Assembly: GCF_900107395.1 (NCBI RefSeq)
Contig: NZ_FNPW01000002.1
Span: forward strand, 439,826 to 503,825
Length of the DNA: 64,000 bases
Direction of reading: 5' to 3'
Source of the DNA: Pseudomonas sp. NFIX28
Lineage (GTDB): Bacteria; Pseudomonadota; Gammaproteobacteria; Pseudomonadales; Pseudomonadaceae
Part shown: piece by piece, positions 1-12,014 of the stretch
Position numbering within the stretch: position 1 is the stretch's first letter
Layout of the letters: the number at the start of each line of letters is the position of its first letter
The notes under the pieces: model-generated
Database searches by the model: none
The model's input: only the letters and a program-made list of their open reading frames with translations
What the model was told of the DNA's origin: nothing
Made by a program: the position numbers and the translations under genes

Positions 1-180
1 TGGGCCGGTTCCGCAAGTTCGGGTGGAGCGGTGCTGGAGAGTCGCCCGGGGGCACTGAAGAGAGGGAGCTGCTGCGGCTGGCGTCGGTGAGGCTATGGCC
101 GGCCGGCGCCTTGGGCGGGGTCGGCCTGGCCGGCTGCGGCCTGCTCGGCGGCATTGCGCTTTGCTGCTGGCTGAGCCGTC

Positions 181-813
181 TTATTCGACGGGCGTCCTGG
201 GCTTGCAGCTGTCGTTCTGTTCGTTCTGCTTGACCTGCTCGGCCTCGTAGATCGCCTTGGCCAGCCGCGCATTCTTGAAGCGGCGACGCAGCCACAGGGC
301 AAAACCCAGCACCAGCAAGGCGCCGAGCACCCACAGTTCGTATTTCTTGATGCTGCCCAGCATGCCTTCGAGCACGGCGCCGAAGTGATAGGCCGCAGCG
401 GCCAGGGCGGCGGCCCAGATCGCGGCGCCAATGCCGTTGAGCAACAGATAACGTCCCGGCGGATATCCCGACAATCCGATGGCCACCGGCATCACGGTAC
501 GCAGGCCGTAGACGAAGCGAAAGCTCAGCACCCAGATATCCGGATGCTTGCGGATATGCTCCAGCGCCCGATCGCCCATCAATTGCCAGCGCGGCTTGCG
601 TGCCAGCAACTTGCGCCCGTGCTTGCGCCCCAGGAAGTACCACAGCTGGTCGCCGGCATAGCTGCCGAAGAACGCCACGACCACCACCAGGTTGATGTCC
701 ATGTATCCGCGAAACGCGAGGAAGCCGGCCAGGACCAGGATGGTCTCGCCTTCGAAGAATGTGCCGAGAAAGAGGGCGAAGTAGCCGAATTCCTGAAGAA
801 ATTGTTGGAGCAT
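181..813 (-). CDS. DedA-family inner-membrane protein
   Basis: 210-residue polytopic membrane protein of the DedA/VTT superfamily. Members are proposed undecaprenyl-phosphate or phospholipid flippases that support proton-motive-force homeostasis and envelope integrity. What is seen: an N-terminal hydrophobic segment, the conserved FFEGETILVLAGFLA region (about residues 19-33), a central G-x-x-x-G-D-Q-x-W-Y-F-x-G-R-x-x-G block (about 50-67), the F-R-F-x-x-G-x-R motif near residue 98, further hydrophobic helices, then a basic, charged cytosolic tail. Length is typical of the family. It is divergent from hemB, with about 200 bp between the starts. The exact substrate cannot be told from sequence. 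Confidence 0.88.
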   Translation of the reverse strand: MLQQFLQEFGYFALFLGTFFEGETILVLAGFLAFRGYMDINLVVVVAFFGSYAGDQLWYFLGRKHGRKLLARKPRWQLMGDRALEHIRKHPDIWVLSFRFVYGLRTVMPVAIGLSGYPPGRYLLLNGIGAAIWAAALAAAAYHFGAVLEGMLGSIKKYELWVLGALLVLGFALWLRRRFKNARLAKAIYEAEQVKQNEQNDSCKPRTPVE

Positions 814-894
814 TGTCTGGATGCTGGCGAAATGAACGCGCAGCCTAACCCTTCAAGCCCATGGAGGAAAGTATCCAAATGTGTCTCGACGTGA

Positions 895-2034
<1,140 letters not shown>

Positions 2035-2052
2035 CCCTCCCAGGAACACGCG

Positions 2053-4275
2053 ATGAATACCGAAGGACTCACTGAAATTGCCGTAAAAGAAGCTCAACCC
2101 GTGGTCGAGCAGGTTGTCGAAACGCCACCGGAGCAGGAAACCCCGCCGCCGGTGCAAGCGGACGCGCCGCATGTGGCGATGCCGACCCTGGTCATCCCGA
2201 GCCTGGATGACAGCAGCCTGTATATCCATCGCGAGCTGTCGCAACTGCAATTCAACATCCGCGTGCTGGAACAGGCGCTGGATGAGTCCTACCCGTTGCT
2301 GGAGCGCCTGAAGTTCCTGCTGATCTTCTCCAGCAACCTGGACGAGTTCTTCGAGATCCGCGTCGCCGGCCTGAAGAAGCAGATCACCTTCGCCCGCGAG
2401 CAGGCCGGTGCCGACGGCCTGCAGCCGCACCAGGCCCTGGCGCGCATCAGCGACCTGGTACACGGTCACGTCGATCGCCAGTACGCGATTCTCAACGACA
2501 TCCTGTTGCCGGAACTGGAGAAACATCAGGTCCGCTTCATCCGTCGCCGGTACTGGACCACCAAGCTCAAGACCTGGGTCCGTCGTTACTTCCGTGACGA
2601 AATCGCGCCGATCATCACCCCGATCGGCCTCGACCCGACGCACCCGTTCCCGCTGCTGGTGAACAAGAGCCTGAACTTCATCGTCGAGCTCGAAGGGATC
2701 GACGCCTTCGGTCGCGATTCCGGCCTGGCGATCATCCCGGCGCCGCGCCTGTTGCCGCGGATCATCAAGGTGCCGGAAGAAGTCGGCGGCCCTGGCGACA
2801 ACTATGTATTCCTCTCGTCGATGATCCACGCCCACGCCGATGACCTGTTCCAGGGCATGAAGGTCAAGGGTTGCTACCAGTTCCGCCTGACCCGCAACGC
2901 CGACCTGGCGGTGGACACCGAGGACGTCGAAGACCTGGCCCGCGCCCTGCGCGGCGAGCTGTTCTCCCGCCGTTATGGCGACGCGGTGCGCCTGGAAGTG
3001 GCCGACACCTGCCCGAAACACCTGTCGGACTATCTGCTCAAGCAGTTCAACCTGAGCGAGAGCGAGCTGTACCAGGTCAACGGCCCGGTGAACCTGACGC
3101 GCCTGTTCAGCATCACCGGCCTGGACAGCCATCCGGAGCTGCAATACACGCCGTTCACCCCGCAGATTCCCAAGCTGTTGCAGAACAGCGAGAACATCTT
3201 CAGCGTGGTCAGCAAGCAGGACATCCTCTTGCTGCACCCGTTCGAGTCCTTCACGCCTGTGGTCGACCTGCTGCGGCAGGCGGCCAAGGACCCGCATGTG
3301 CTGGCGGTGCGCCAAACCCTGTACCGCAGTGGCGCCAACTCGGAAATCGTCGATGCGCTGGTGGATGCCGCCCGTAACGGCAAGGAAGTCACCGCGGTGA
3401 TCGAGCTGCGCGCACGCTTCGACGAAGAGTCCAACCTGCAACTGGCCAGCCGCCTGCAAGCGGCCGGCGCGGTGGTGATCTACGGTGTGGTCGGCTTCAA
3501 GACCCACGCCAAGATGATGCTGATCCTGCGTCGCGAAGCCGGCGAGATCGTGCGCTACGCCCACCTGGGCACCGGCAACTACCACGCCGGCAACGCTCGC
3601 CTGTATACCGACTACAGCCTGCTGACCTCCGACGATGCCTTGTGCGAAGACGTCGGCAAACTCTTCAGCCAGTTGATCGGCATGGGCAAGACCCTGCGCA
3701 TGAAGAAACTGCTGCATGCGCCCTTCACCCTGAAGAAGGGCATGCTCGACATGATTGCCCGCGAAACCCAGTTCGCCCTGGACGGCAAGCCGGCGCACAT
3801 CATCGCCAAGTTCAACTCGCTGACCGATCCGAAGATCATCCGCGCGCTGTACAAGGCCAGCCAGTCGGGCGTGCGCATCGACCTGGTGGTGCGTGGCATG
3901 TGCTGCCTGCGTCCGGGGATCGCCGGCGTGTCGCACAACATCCACGTGCGCTCGATCATCGGCCGCTTCCTGGAGCACACCCGGGTGTTCTACTTCCTCA
4001 ATGGCGGTGAGGAGCAAATGTTCCTTTCCAGCGCCGACTGGATGGAGCGCAACCTCGACAAGCGCGTCGAGACTTGCTTCCCGGTCGAGGGCAAGAAGCT
4101 GATTCTGCGGGTCAAGAAAGAGCTGGAAAGTTATCTCACCGATAACACCCACAGCTGGAGCCTGCAGTCGGACGGTCGTTACATCCGCAACACCCCGACC
4201 GGCAACCAGAACCCGCGCAGCGCCCAGGCCACATTGCTGGAGCGCCTGAGCAACCCGGTGCTGGCGGTGCGCTAG
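2053..4275 (+). CDS. ppk: Polyphosphate kinase 1
   Basis: Reversibly polymerises the gamma-phosphate of ATP into inorganic polyphosphate, a polymer linked to stress survival, motility and biofilm. 740 residues, normal for PPK1 with a short acidic pseudomonad N-terminal extension (about residues 1-45). The domain series is complete: N-terminal helical domain with [12 protein letters not shown], head domain, and two phospholipase-D-like C-terminal domains. The catalytic histidine region is KTHAKMML (His485), with HLGTGNYH close behind (about His504). ATG at 2053 lies 18 bp after hemB in what looks like one transcript. ppx is convergent from the other side, so synthesis and hydrolysis genes share a terminator. 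Confidence 0.97.
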   Translation: MNTEGLTEIAVKEAQPVVEQVVETPPEQETPPPVQADAPHVAMPTLVIPSLDDSSLYIHRELSQLQFNIRVLEQALDESYPLLERLKFLLIFSSNLDEFFEIRVAGLKKQITFAREQAGADGLQPHQALARISDLVHGHVDRQYAILNDILLPELEKHQVRFIRRRYWTTKLKTWVRRYFRDEIAPIITPIGLDPTHPFPLLVNKSLNFIVELEGIDAFGRDSGLAIIPAPRLLPRIIKVPEEVGGPGDNYVFLSSMIHAHADDLFQGMKVKGCYQFRLTRNADLAVDTEDVEDLARALRGELFSRRYGDAVRLEVADTCPKHLSDYLLKQFNLSESELYQVNGPVNLTRLFSITGLDSHPELQYTPFTPQIPKLLQNSENIFSVVSKQDILLLHPFESFTPVVDLLRQAAKDPHVLAVRQTLYRSGANSEIVDALVDAARNGKEVTAVIELRARFDEESNLQLASRLQAAGAVVIYGVVGFKTHAKMMLILRREAGEIVRYAHLGTGNYHAGNARLYTDYSLLTSDDALCEDVGKLFSQLIGMGKTLRMKKLLHAPFTLKKGMLDMIARETQFALDGKPAHIIAKFNSLTDPKIIRALYKASQSGVRIDLVVRGMCCLRPGIAGVSHNIHVRSIIGRFLEHTRVFYFLNGGEEQMFLSSADWMERNLDKRVETCFPVEGKKLILRVKKELESYLTDNTHSWSLQSDGRYIRNTPTGNQNPRSAQATLLERLSNPVLAVR

Positions 4276-4297
4276 CCCCGGGGCTTATTCAGCCCAT

Positions 4298-4364
4298 GAA
4301 AAAGCCGGCTTGCCGGCGATGGTGCCCTTTGGAAGGAGCCCATCGCCGGCAAGCCGGCTTTTTT
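4298..4364. terminator. Bidirectional palindromic terminator between ppk and ppx
   Basis: Perfect 25-bp inverted repeat (arms 4298-4322 and 4340-4364) around a 17-nt loop. One outer end is an A-run and the other a T-run, so it can act as an intrinsic terminator for ppk (+) and for ppx (-). The core of each arm reads GCCGGCTTGCCGGCGATGG on the left and its complement on the right. Confidence 0.9.
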
Positions 4365-4377
4365 GCGCAAGGGTGTT

Positions 4378-5880
4378 TCAGTGCACGTTGAGGATGATGC
4401 CGACCCGAGTCAGCCACTCGGCTTCCAGGGCGAAGTCGGCCTGGGTCAGTTGGTTCTCGTCCAGCCAGTTGGCCGGGAACATCACATCCAGGCTGTCGCC
4501 GGCGGCGTGCAGCTTCACCTGGGGCATTTCCTGGGTGCCGCGGATGTGGTGGAACAAAATGGCAAAACGCAGCAGGACGCACAGGCGGATCAGCTTGCCG
4601 CCTTCTTCGCCGAATTCGGCGAACTTGTCCTTGGGAATGTTGCGGCGGTGGCCGCGTACCAGCAGCGCGAGCATTTGCTGGTCTTCGCGGGAGAAGCCGG
4701 CGAGGTCGGAGTGCTCGATCAGGTAGGCGCCGTGCTTGTGGTAGTGGTAGTGGGCGATATCCAGGCCCACTTCATGCACCTTGGCGGCCCAGCCCAGCAG
4801 CTCGCGCCAGACGCCATCCTCCAGGTCCCAGTCCTCGGCCACCTGGTCGAAGGCATGCAGCGCCTTGCGCTCGACCCGGGCGGCCTGTTCCAGGTCGACG
4901 TGATAACGCTCCATCAGCGAGCCGAGGGTGCGCTCGCGCACGTCTTCGTGGTGATGACGGCCCAGCAGGTCGTAGAGCACGCCTTCGCGCAGGGCGCCTT
5001 CGCAATGGTCCATGCGTTGCAGTTCGAGGGCATCGAAGATGGCTTCGAGAATTGCCAGGCCGGCGGGGAAGATCGCCCGGCGGTCCGGCTTGATGCCTTC
5101 GAAGTCGATTTTCTCGGCATCGCCCAGTTTGAACAGCCGGCGCTTGAGCCAGGCCAGGCCTTCGGCGTTGACTTCGCCGCTGCCGTGGCCGCCGGCCTTG
5201 AGCGCCAGGCCGATGGCGCGGATGGTGCCCGAGGAGCCGATGGCTTCATCCCAGGTCAGGCGATGCAGGGCGTGCTCGATGCTCATGATTTCCAGGCGCG
5301 CCGCGGTGTAGGCCTGGGCGTAGCGCGCTGGGGTGATCTTGCCGTCGCGGAAATAGCGCTGGGTGAAGCTGACGCAGCCCATTTGCAGGCTCTCGCGCAG
5401 CAGCGGTTCGAAGCGCTGGCCGATGATGAATTCGGTACTGCCGCCGCCAATGTCGGCGACCAGGCGTTTGCCCGGGGTGTCGGCGAGGGTGTGGGATACG
5501 CCCAGATAGATGAGGCGGGCTTCTTCGCGACCGGAAATGACTTCTACGGGGTGGCCGAGGATTTCTTCGGCGCGGCGGATGAATTCGCCGCGGTTGCGCG
5601 CTTCGCGCAGGGCGTTGGTGCCGACAATACGCACCGCGCCCAGGGGCATGCCGTTGATCAGTTGGGCGAAGCGCTTCAGGCAGTCGAGCCCGCGCTGCAT
5701 GGATTCTTCGTTGAGTTGGCGGTCTTCGTCGATCCCGGCGGCCAACTGCACCTTTTCACCGAGCCGCTCGAGAATGCGGATTTCATTATGGTGAGCCTTG
5801 GCCACGACCATGTGAAAGCTGTTGGAGCCCAGGTCGATGGCGGCGATCAGGGACAGATTCTTGGCTTGGGTTTGCGGCAT
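4378..5880 (-). CDS. ppx: Exopolyphosphatase (Ppx/GppA family)
   Basis: Processively removes terminal phosphate from polyphosphate; the family also covers guanosine pentaphosphate phosphatases. 500 residues, typical of gammaproteobacterial Ppx. The actin-like/ASKHA phosphate-binding motifs are visible: [15 protein letters not shown] near the N-terminus and [14 protein letters not shown] around residue 145. The C-terminal half carries an HD-like helical domain (W-A-A-K-V-H-E-V-G, then [16 protein letters not shown]). It converges on ppk with only the shared terminator between them, which supports Ppx over GppA. Start ATG at 5880 gives [10 protein letters not shown]. Confidence 0.95.
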   Translation of the reverse strand: MPQTQAKNLSLIAAIDLGSNSFHMVVAKAHHNEIRILERLGEKVQLAAGIDEDRQLNEESMQRGLDCLKRFAQLINGMPLGAVRIVGTNALREARNRGEFIRRAEEILGHPVEVISGREEARLIYLGVSHTLADTPGKRLVADIGGGSTEFIIGQRFEPLLRESLQMGCVSFTQRYFRDGKITPARYAQAYTAARLEIMSIEHALHRLTWDEAIGSSGTIRAIGLALKAGGHGSGEVNAEGLAWLKRRLFKLGDAEKIDFEGIKPDRRAIFPAGLAILEAIFDALELQRMDHCEGALREGVLYDLLGRHHHEDVRERTLGSLMERYHVDLEQAARVERKALHAFDQVAEDWDLEDGVWRELLGWAAKVHEVGLDIAHYHYHKHGAYLIEHSDLAGFSREDQQMLALLVRGHRRNIPKDKFAEFGEEGGKLIRLCVLLRFAILFHHIRGTQEMPQVKLHAAGDSLDVMFPANWLDENQLTQADFALEAEWLTRVGIILNVH

Positions 5881-5967
5881 GGTTTGGGGGTCTCGGTCGA
5901 TAACCTTGCCATCCTGCCACGATCAATCGCTCGCGCCAACGCGCAGCGTCCAATGCGTTGATTCAAC

Positions 5968-6112
5968 GCATAGGTTCGCGTGGCCCGGCCCCTTGCGGCC
6001 GATGCCACGGGCTGCGATCGACTGCGAAGCAGGCGCTGTTCTTGAGGGCCCAGGAAGGCCCTGCGACCAGCGTGGCCCGGACCATCGCAGCCTGCGGCAG
6101 CGGCTACAGGCA
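5968..6112. repeat. REP-like intergenic palindromic region between ppx and the ABC operon
   Basis: The gap between the ppx start and the transporter ATPase stop is GC-rich and built of imperfect palindromes. Its right part (6085-6109) is the reverse complement of the CTGTAGCCGCTGCCG...GGCTGCGA type arm that occurs again at 57526-57678. I regard it as an extragenic REP-like element. It leaves little room for a ppx promoter except at 5881-5965. Confidence 0.6.
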
Positions 6113-6115
6113 GCA

Positions 6116-6850
6116 TCAAGCGCTTTCATTGGTCCCGATGAAATTCGCCAGTTCCGGCGTCTGCGGGTTGGCGAACAGCACTTTCGGATCGCCGACTTCA
6201 TGCACCTTGCCCTGGTGCATGAACACCAGCTTGTCGCCCACTTCCCGGGCGAAACGCATCTCGTGGGTCACCATGATCAGGGTCATGCCGTCCTTGGCCA
6301 GCTGGCGCACCACGCTGAGCACTTCGTTGACCAGCTCCGGGTCGAGGGCCGAGGTGATCTCGTCGCACAGCAGCACCTTGGGCGACATGGCCAGCGCCCG
6401 GGCAATCGCCACCCGCTGCTGCTGGCCGCCGGACAAACGGTCGGGGAAGGCGTCGAACTTCTCTTCCAGGCCGACCCGCTTGAGCATCTCCCGTGCCAGC
6501 TCGGCGGCCCTGGCCTTGGGCACCTTCTGCACCACTTGCGGGGCGAGCATGACGTTCTCGCCGACGGTCAGGTGCGGGAACAGGTTGAACTGCTGGAACA
6601 CCATGCCGACCTTCTGCCGCAGGCTGCGCAGGTCGGCGCGGGCGGCGTCGAGGTATTCGCCGTCGACTTCGATGACCCCGTCGTTGATCGACTCCAGGCC
6701 GTTGAGGGTACGCAGCAAGGTGCTCTTGCCCGAGCCGCTGCGGCCGATGATCGCCACCACCTGGCCTTCCTCGATACTGAGGTCGATGCCCTTGAGCACA
6801 TGATGGTCGCCGTAATATTTATGCAGGGCGGAAATTCTAAGCAGAGGCAT
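6116..6850 (-). CDS. Polar amino-acid ABC transporter, ATP-binding protein (GlnQ/HisP type)
   Basis: Cytosolic ATPase subunit powering the amino-acid importer encoded with it. 244 residues: Walker A GRSGSGKSTLLRTL (about 37-50), Q-loop GMVFQQFNLFPHLTV, signature LSGGQQQRVAIARAL, Walker B LLCDEITSALDPE and the switch histidine in VTHEM. The start at 6850 (MPLLRISALHKYYG) is preceded by AGGAG; the longer open frame upstream lacks family homology and lies within the permease gene. It overlaps the upstream permease by 14 bp and is the last gene of a four-gene operon (binding protein, permease, permease, ATPase). Confidence 0.92.
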   Translation of the reverse strand: MPLLRISALHKYYGDHHVLKGIDLSIEEGQVVAIIGRSGSGKSTLLRTLNGLESINDGVIEVDGEYLDAARADLRSLRQKVGMVFQQFNLFPHLTVGENVMLAPQVVQKVPKARAAELAREMLKRVGLEEKFDAFPDRLSGGQQQRVAIARALAMSPKVLLCDEITSALDPELVNEVLSVVRQLAKDGMTLIMVTHEMRFAREVGDKLVFMHQGKVHEVGDPKVLFANPQTPELANFIGTNESA

Positions 6851-7487
6851 GCAGTCTCCTTTCCAGGTAGCGCGCACTGAGGGACAGGGGGTAGCACAGC
6901 AGGAAGTAACCGAGCGCCACCAGGCCGTAGACCATGAAGGGCTCGAAGGTGGCATTGGCGAGCATGCCGCCGGTCTTGGTCAGCTCGGTAAAGCCGATGA
7001 TCGAGGTCACCGCGGTGCCTTTGACCACCTGCACCGAGAAACCCACGGTAGGCGCCACGGCAATCCGCAGCGCTTGCGGCAGGATCACATGGCGCAGTTG
7101 TTCATAGGGGTTGAGCGCCAGGCTGGACGAGGCTTCCCATTGGCCATTGGGGATCGAGTCGACGCAGCCGCGCCAGATCTCCGCCAGGTAGGCGCTGGTA
7201 AACAGCGTCAGGGCGATGGCCGCCGCCAGCCAGGGCGAGATATCCACCCCCAGCAGGGCGATGCCGAAGAACACCAGGAACAGCTGCATCAACAGCGGCG
7301 TGCCCTGGAACAGCTCGATATACAGGCGGGCGAAATGGCTGGGGAAAGCCTTGCTGGAAATGCGCAGGGTCATGATCAGCAAGCCGATCAGCCCGCCGCC
7401 GACAAAGGCCACCAGTGACAGCAGCAGCGTCCATTGCAGGCCGGCCAGCAGGTTGCGCACGATGTCCCAGAAGCTGAAATCACTCAT
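6837..7487 (-). CDS. Polar amino-acid ABC transporter permease (HisM/GlnP family)
   Basis: Inner-membrane permease of 216 residues with about five hydrophobic helices. It has the EAA-loop consensus in EASSSLALNPYEQLRHVILPQALRIA (read as E-A-S-x(3)-L...R-x-x-x-L-P-Q-A-x-R). Start at 7487 (MSDFSFWD) follows GAGGAG; the upstream in-frame ATG at 7556 is inside the next permease. The start overlaps the preceding permease stop by 4 bp (ATGA), so translation is likely coupled. The pair of permeases suggests a heterodimeric channel. The amino acid carried cannot be deduced. Confidence 0.9.
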   Translation of the reverse strand: MSDFSFWDIVRNLLAGLQWTLLLSLVAFVGGGLIGLLIMTLRISSKAFPSHFARLYIELFQGTPLLMQLFLVFFGIALLGVDISPWLAAAIALTLFTSAYLAEIWRGCVDSIPNGQWEASSSLALNPYEQLRHVILPQALRIAVAPTVGFSVQVVKGTAVTSIIGFTELTKTGGMLANATFEPFMVYGLVALGYFLLCYPLSLSARYLERRLHASA

Positions 7488-8152
7488 TGGCTGCTCCTCG
7501 CGATATAGCGGCGCCCGACCCAATTCAGCAACTGCCGGATCAGCAAGGCCATGCACAGGTAGATCAGGGTGGTCAGGGCGTAGGTTTCAAAGGCGCGGAA
7601 GTTGCGCGACTGAATGAAGTTGGCGGCGAAACTCAGCTCCTCGGTGGCGATCTGCGAACACACCGCCGAACCGAGCATGACGATGATGATCTGGCTGCTC
7701 AGGGCCGGCCACACCTTGCCCAGCGCCGGCAGCAATACCACGTGGCGAAAGGCTTCCAGGCGCGTCATCGCCAGCGCCGCCGCGGCTTCCAGCTGGCCGC
7801 GGGGGATGGCCTGGATGCCGGCGCGAATGATTTCCGTGGAATAGGCGCCCAGGTTGATCACCATCGCCAGCACCGCTGCCTGCCATTCGGAAATCTGCAG
7901 CCCCAGGGACGGCAGGCCGAAGAAGATAAAGAACAGTTGCACCAGGAACGGGGTGTTGCGGATCAGCTCGACGTAGACGCCGAAGAGGGCCGAGAAGGGC
8001 TGGATCTTCCAGGCCCGCACCACCGCGCCGACTATGCCCAGGCCGACCCCGAGCAACGCGCCGATGGCGGTCAGCTCAAGGGTGAACAGGGCGCCGTGCA
8101 ACAACAGGCTGGTGTTTTCCAGCACCGGTAGAAAGTCGAACTGATAAGCCAT
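7484..8152 (-). CDS. Polar amino-acid ABC transporter permease (HisQ/GlnP family)
   Basis: 222-residue membrane protein, second permease subunit of the same importer. It begins MAYQFDFLPVLENTSLLLHG, has the family pattern of an N-terminal helix followed by the 3-TM BPD_transp_1 core, and shows the EAA motif EAAAALAMTRLEAFRHVVLLP (E-A-A-x(3)-G/A...L-P). It starts 21 bp after the binding-protein gene and overlaps the next permease by 4 bp. Confidence 0.9.
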   Translation of the reverse strand: MAYQFDFLPVLENTSLLLHGALFTLELTAIGALLGVGLGIVGAVVRAWKIQPFSALFGVYVELIRNTPFLVQLFFIFFGLPSLGLQISEWQAAVLAMVINLGAYSTEIIRAGIQAIPRGQLEAAAALAMTRLEAFRHVVLLPALGKVWPALSSQIIIVMLGSAVCSQIATEELSFAANFIQSRNFRAFETYALTTLIYLCMALLIRQLLNWVGRRYIARSSQ

Positions 8153-8173
8153 GGATAACCTCCGCGACCGCGA

Positions 8174-8959
8174 TCAGAGGCCAGCCGGCAACGGCTGCTT
8201 GAGCCACAGCTGGGCGTTCTTATCCAGGCTGCCGTCGGCCTTGGCGGTGGTGAGGATCTGGTTGACCTTGTCCAGCAGCTCCGGCTGGTTCTTGTTCACG
8301 CCGACATAGACCGGGGAGTCCTTGAGCTTGACCTTCATCGCCGGGATGCGCTTCGGGTTGCGCTCGCTGATGGCGACCATCACCACGTTGCCGCTGGCGA
8401 TCAGGTCGACCTGGCCGGCCAGGTAGGCGGCGATGGTCGAGTTGTTGTCCTCGAAGCGCTTGATGGTCACGCCTTGCGGAGCGACGGCGGTCAGCTCGAT
8501 GTCTTCGATGGCGCCGCGGGTAACGCTGACGGTCTTGCCCTTGAGGTCGTCGAGGCTGGCGACAGGCGCCTCGGGTGGGCCGAATACCGCCAGATAGAAG
8601 GGCGCGTAGGCCTGGGAGAAGTCGATGACCTTCTCGCGCTCCGGGTTCTTGCCGAGGCTGGAGATCACCAGGTCGACCTTGCCGGTGGTCAGGAACGGAA
8701 TGCGGTTGGTGCTGTTGACCGGGGTCAGCTCCAGCTTGACCTTGAGCTGGTCGGCCAGCAGTTTCGCGGTGTCGATATCCAGGCCACGGGGTTTCATGTC
8801 CGGCCCGACCGAGCCGAACGGCGGGAAGTCCTGGGGCACGGCCACCTTGAGGGTGCCACGGGTGACGACATCGTCCAGGCCGCTGGCGTGGGCGGGCGTC
8901 TGGCTCAGCAGCAGACTGGCAAACAGGGCAGGGAGCAGGGCGCTGAAACGCTTGGTCAT
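8174..8959 (-). CDS. Periplasmic amino-acid-binding protein of ABC transporter (SBP_bac_3)
   Basis: 261 residues with a clear signal peptide (MTKRF basic start, hydrophobic core, cleavage after THAHA-type TPAHA near residue 25). The mature part has SBP_bac_3 hallmarks: GTLKVAVPQDFPPFG, GLDIDTAKLLADQL, PFLTTGKVDLVISSLGKNPERE and VIDFSQAYAPFY. It captures a polar amino acid in the periplasm and delivers it to the two permeases. GGAG lies just before the ATG at 8959. First gene of the operon, divergent from the FadR-type regulator that probably controls it. Confidence 0.92.
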   Translation of the reverse strand: MTKRFSALLPALFASLLLSQTPAHASGLDDVVTRGTLKVAVPQDFPPFGSVGPDMKPRGLDIDTAKLLADQLKVKLELTPVNSTNRIPFLTTGKVDLVISSLGKNPEREKVIDFSQAYAPFYLAVFGPPEAPVASLDDLKGKTVSVTRGAIEDIELTAVAPQGVTIKRFEDNNSTIAAYLAGQVDLIASGNVVMVAISERNPKRIPAMKVKLKDSPVYVGVNKNQPELLDKVNQILTTAKADGSLDKNAQLWLKQPLPAGL

Positions 8960-9072
8960 GGCAAATCTCCGGAGTCACGGGAAGTGATTTCTGCGCAGCG
9001 ATACAGCACAGCCCGTGCCAAACGCCGGAAAAAGCCCTGGGATACTGGGTTTTGCTGGCCTCTTTCGGTCTT

Positions 9073-9088
9073 ACTGGTCTGAACAGTC
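9073..9088. promoter_or_regulatory. Candidate operator in the divergent transporter/regulator region
   Basis: An imperfect inverted repeat ACTG-N7-CAGT whose core TGGTCTGAACA is one position from the TnGTnnnACnA pattern known for FadR-subfamily GntR regulators. It sits between the binding-protein start and the regulator start, where autoregulation and operon control would act. The assignment is inference from a short motif. Confidence 0.3.
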
Positions 9089-9213
9089 AAGGGCTTTTCT
9101 GCCCCCTTATCGAGCGTTCGGCAATGTGCCCGAACCCCCGTGGGGCACGACTTGCCGGGCTCGGCGAATAGCTTTACAACTAGCGCTTTCCTGGACTGGC
9201 CAGCCTGAATTCT

Positions 9214-9912
9214 ATGAACTCGATCTCCCGCGCCGTACCCGAAGTGGCGCTGCAAGCCATTCGCCAATTGATCAGCGAACGCGGCTTCGGCCCGGGCGAT
9301 GCGCTGCCCTCGCAACGCGACCTGGCCTTGCAGTTGGGGGTCAGCCGGGCTTCATTGCGCGAGGCGCTGTCGTCCTTGAGCGCCCTGGGCGTGATCAGCG
9401 TGCAGCCCGGCAAGGGCGTTTTCGTGCAGGCGGTGGAGTCGCCGATCAATGGCCTGGGGGTGAGCTGGCCATTCGCGGCCCAGGCGTCGCCCGCCGATAT
9501 CTTCCAGTTGCGCTACGCCCTGGAAGGCTTCGCCGCGGGGCTGGCGGCGGTGACGCTGACCGCCGACGAGCTGGATGCGCTGCAGGATAATGTCGAGGCC
9601 ATGCGCGGTGAGCTGCGGGCGGCGGATTTCGAGGCCGCGGCGCGGCTGGATTTCGAGTTTCACCAGAAGATCCTGCAGGCCAGCGGCAATCAGGCGATGG
9701 TAAGCATTCTCAGTACCAGCGCCGAGATCTTCCTGGAGAGCCAGAAGCTACCGTTCATCCGGCCCGAGCGGGCCATGGAAACCTGGCAGGAGCATCGCAA
9801 AATCCTCCGCGGACTAGCCCGGCATGCCTCGGGAGCGGCGCAGAAGGCCATGCAGGAACATGTACGCGGCGCCGCGCTGCGCACTGGAATCGCCTTCGTC
9901 ACCCCCGCATAG
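9214..9912 (+). CDS. FadR-subfamily GntR transcriptional regulator
   Basis: 232 residues: N-terminal winged helix-turn-helix of GntR type (about residues 8-70; GDALPSQRDLALQLGVSRAS and LSALGVISVQPGKGVFV) and a C-terminal FCD helical ligand domain (D-E-L-D-A-L-Q, then DFEFHQKILQASGN, then EHRKILRG) with the D...H...H pattern that binds a metal and a carboxylate ligand. Divergent from the amino-acid ABC operon, so it is the natural candidate regulator of that operon, with its substrate or a metabolite as effector. Start at 9214 (MNSISRAVPEVAL) is the first plausible one; no strong ribosome site is visible. Confidence 0.88.
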   Translation: MNSISRAVPEVALQAIRQLISERGFGPGDALPSQRDLALQLGVSRASLREALSSLSALGVISVQPGKGVFVQAVESPINGLGVSWPFAAQASPADIFQLRYALEGFAAGLAAVTLTADELDALQDNVEAMRGELRAADFEAAARLDFEFHQKILQASGNQAMVSILSTSAEIFLESQKLPFIRPERAMETWQEHRKILRGLARHASGAAQKAMQEHVRGAALRTGIAFVTPA

Positions 9913-10037
9913 TTTCCAGTTGAGCTATACCCAAACTCATCGGCCATCATAGCGAGAGTCAATTAACTCCGGCTTCCTGAACGCGGGAAGGGCGGCTATG
10001 ATGGGCCACGTTTTTTTGCTTACAACTGGAGACTTCC

Positions 10038-10367
10038 ATGAGCAGCGATCTTATCAAACACGTTAGCGACGCTAGCTTCGAGGCTGACGTACTCAAGGCC
10101 GAAGGCGCTGTACTGGTCGACTACTGGGCTGAGTGGTGCGGCCCATGCAAAATGATCGCTCCGGTCCTGGACGAAATCGCTGAAACCTACAAAGGCAAAC
10201 TGACCGTTGCCAAGCTGAACATCGACGAAAACCAGGAAACCCCGGCCAAGCATGGCGTGCGTGGTATCCCGACGCTGATGCTGTTCAAGAACGGCAATGT
10301 CGAAGCCACCAAGGTCGGCGCACTGTCCAAGTCGCAACTGGCTGCTTTCCTCGACGCCAACATCTAA
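10038..10367 (+). CDS. trxA: Thioredoxin 1
   Basis: 109 residues, a full single-domain thioredoxin. Active-site WCGPC with Cys34 and Cys37, the buried Asp in [13 protein letters not shown], and the cis-proline loop RGIPTLML are all present. It serves as a general disulfide reductant for ribonucleotide reductase, PAPS reductase and methionine sulfoxide reductases, recharged by NADPH-thioredoxin reductase. GGAG precedes ATG at 10038. Monocistronic: an intrinsic terminator follows at 10388, ahead of rho. Confidence 0.98.
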   Translation: MSSDLIKHVSDASFEADVLKAEGAVLVDYWAEWCGPCKMIAPVLDEIAETYKGKLTVAKLNIDENQETPAKHGVRGIPTLMLFKNGNVEATKVGALSKSQLAAFLDANI

Positions 10368-10387
10368 GCGTTGTTGTAAACAGCATC

Positions 10388-10417
10388 AAAAAAGCCCCGT
10401 AAATAGCGGGGCTTTTT
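10388..10417 (+). terminator. Intrinsic terminator after trxA
   Basis: Stem AAAAAGCCCCG / CGGGGCTTTTT with a 7-nt loop and a T-run, 20 bp after the trxA stop. It separates trxA from rho, so rho must have its own promoter in the following 200 bp. Confidence 0.92.
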
Positions 10418-10449
10418 CATTATTCAGGGCTAGACGCTCAGAAACTCAG

Positions 10450-10613
10450 GTGTTACATTCGGCCCCGCACTGGTTTCTCCTCTGCCCCCTGCAAGCCGTC
10501 GCCGACGCTCTCCTTTTCGAATAAGTACGCGATCTGTCGCCTTCTCCGCGGCGCGGCATCATTAAGCCAAAAGCTTAATTTCCCCCCTCCATAAATGATT
10601 ACGTCATTCCTAT
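10450..10613 (+). promoter_or_regulatory. rho 5' leader: C-rich, G-poor tract and small hairpin (candidate autoregulatory rut region)
   Basis: About 200 nt separate the trxA terminator from the rho ATG. Between roughly 10470 and 10530 C clearly exceeds G with many YC dinucleotides, and there is a second C-run at 10581-10590. In between, 10561-10579 is a perfect 7-bp hairpin (ATTAAGC / GCTTAAT, loop CAAAA). Rho is known to attenuate its own leader in enterobacteria through C-rich rut sites; the same role here is inference. Confidence 0.5.
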
Positions 10614-11873
<1,260 letters not shown>

Positions 11874-11888
11874 GTCGAGCAGGGCCGC

Positions 11889-11912
11889 AAAAGCCGGGGA
11901 AACCCGGCTTTT
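11889..11912 (+). terminator. Intrinsic terminator after rho
   Basis: AAAAGCCGGG - GAAA - CCCGGCTTTT with a stable GNRA tetraloop, 16 bp after the rho stop codon, followed by further Ts. Confidence 0.93.
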
Positions 11913-12014
11913 TGCTATCTGATTATTGATGAACGGCCAGTTCAGTGTTCTGAACAGTCGGGTTCGGCGCTAAACTGCCAGCCCCGAACGCCACGGCCAA
12001 AACGAGGCTCACGC

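Noticed and set aside
1..230. Open frame on the plus strand entering from the left edge with one hydrophobic stretch
   Set aside because: It overlaps the DedA gene by about 50 bp, has no recognisable family and no start in the window; a real gene end cannot be supported.
4363..5961. 532-codon open frame antisense to ppx
   Set aside because: Shadow frame over an unambiguous ppx.
6116..6955. Longer start for the amino-acid transporter ATPase
   Set aside because: Extra 35 residues are read from the permease gene and lack family similarity; AGGAG supports 6850.
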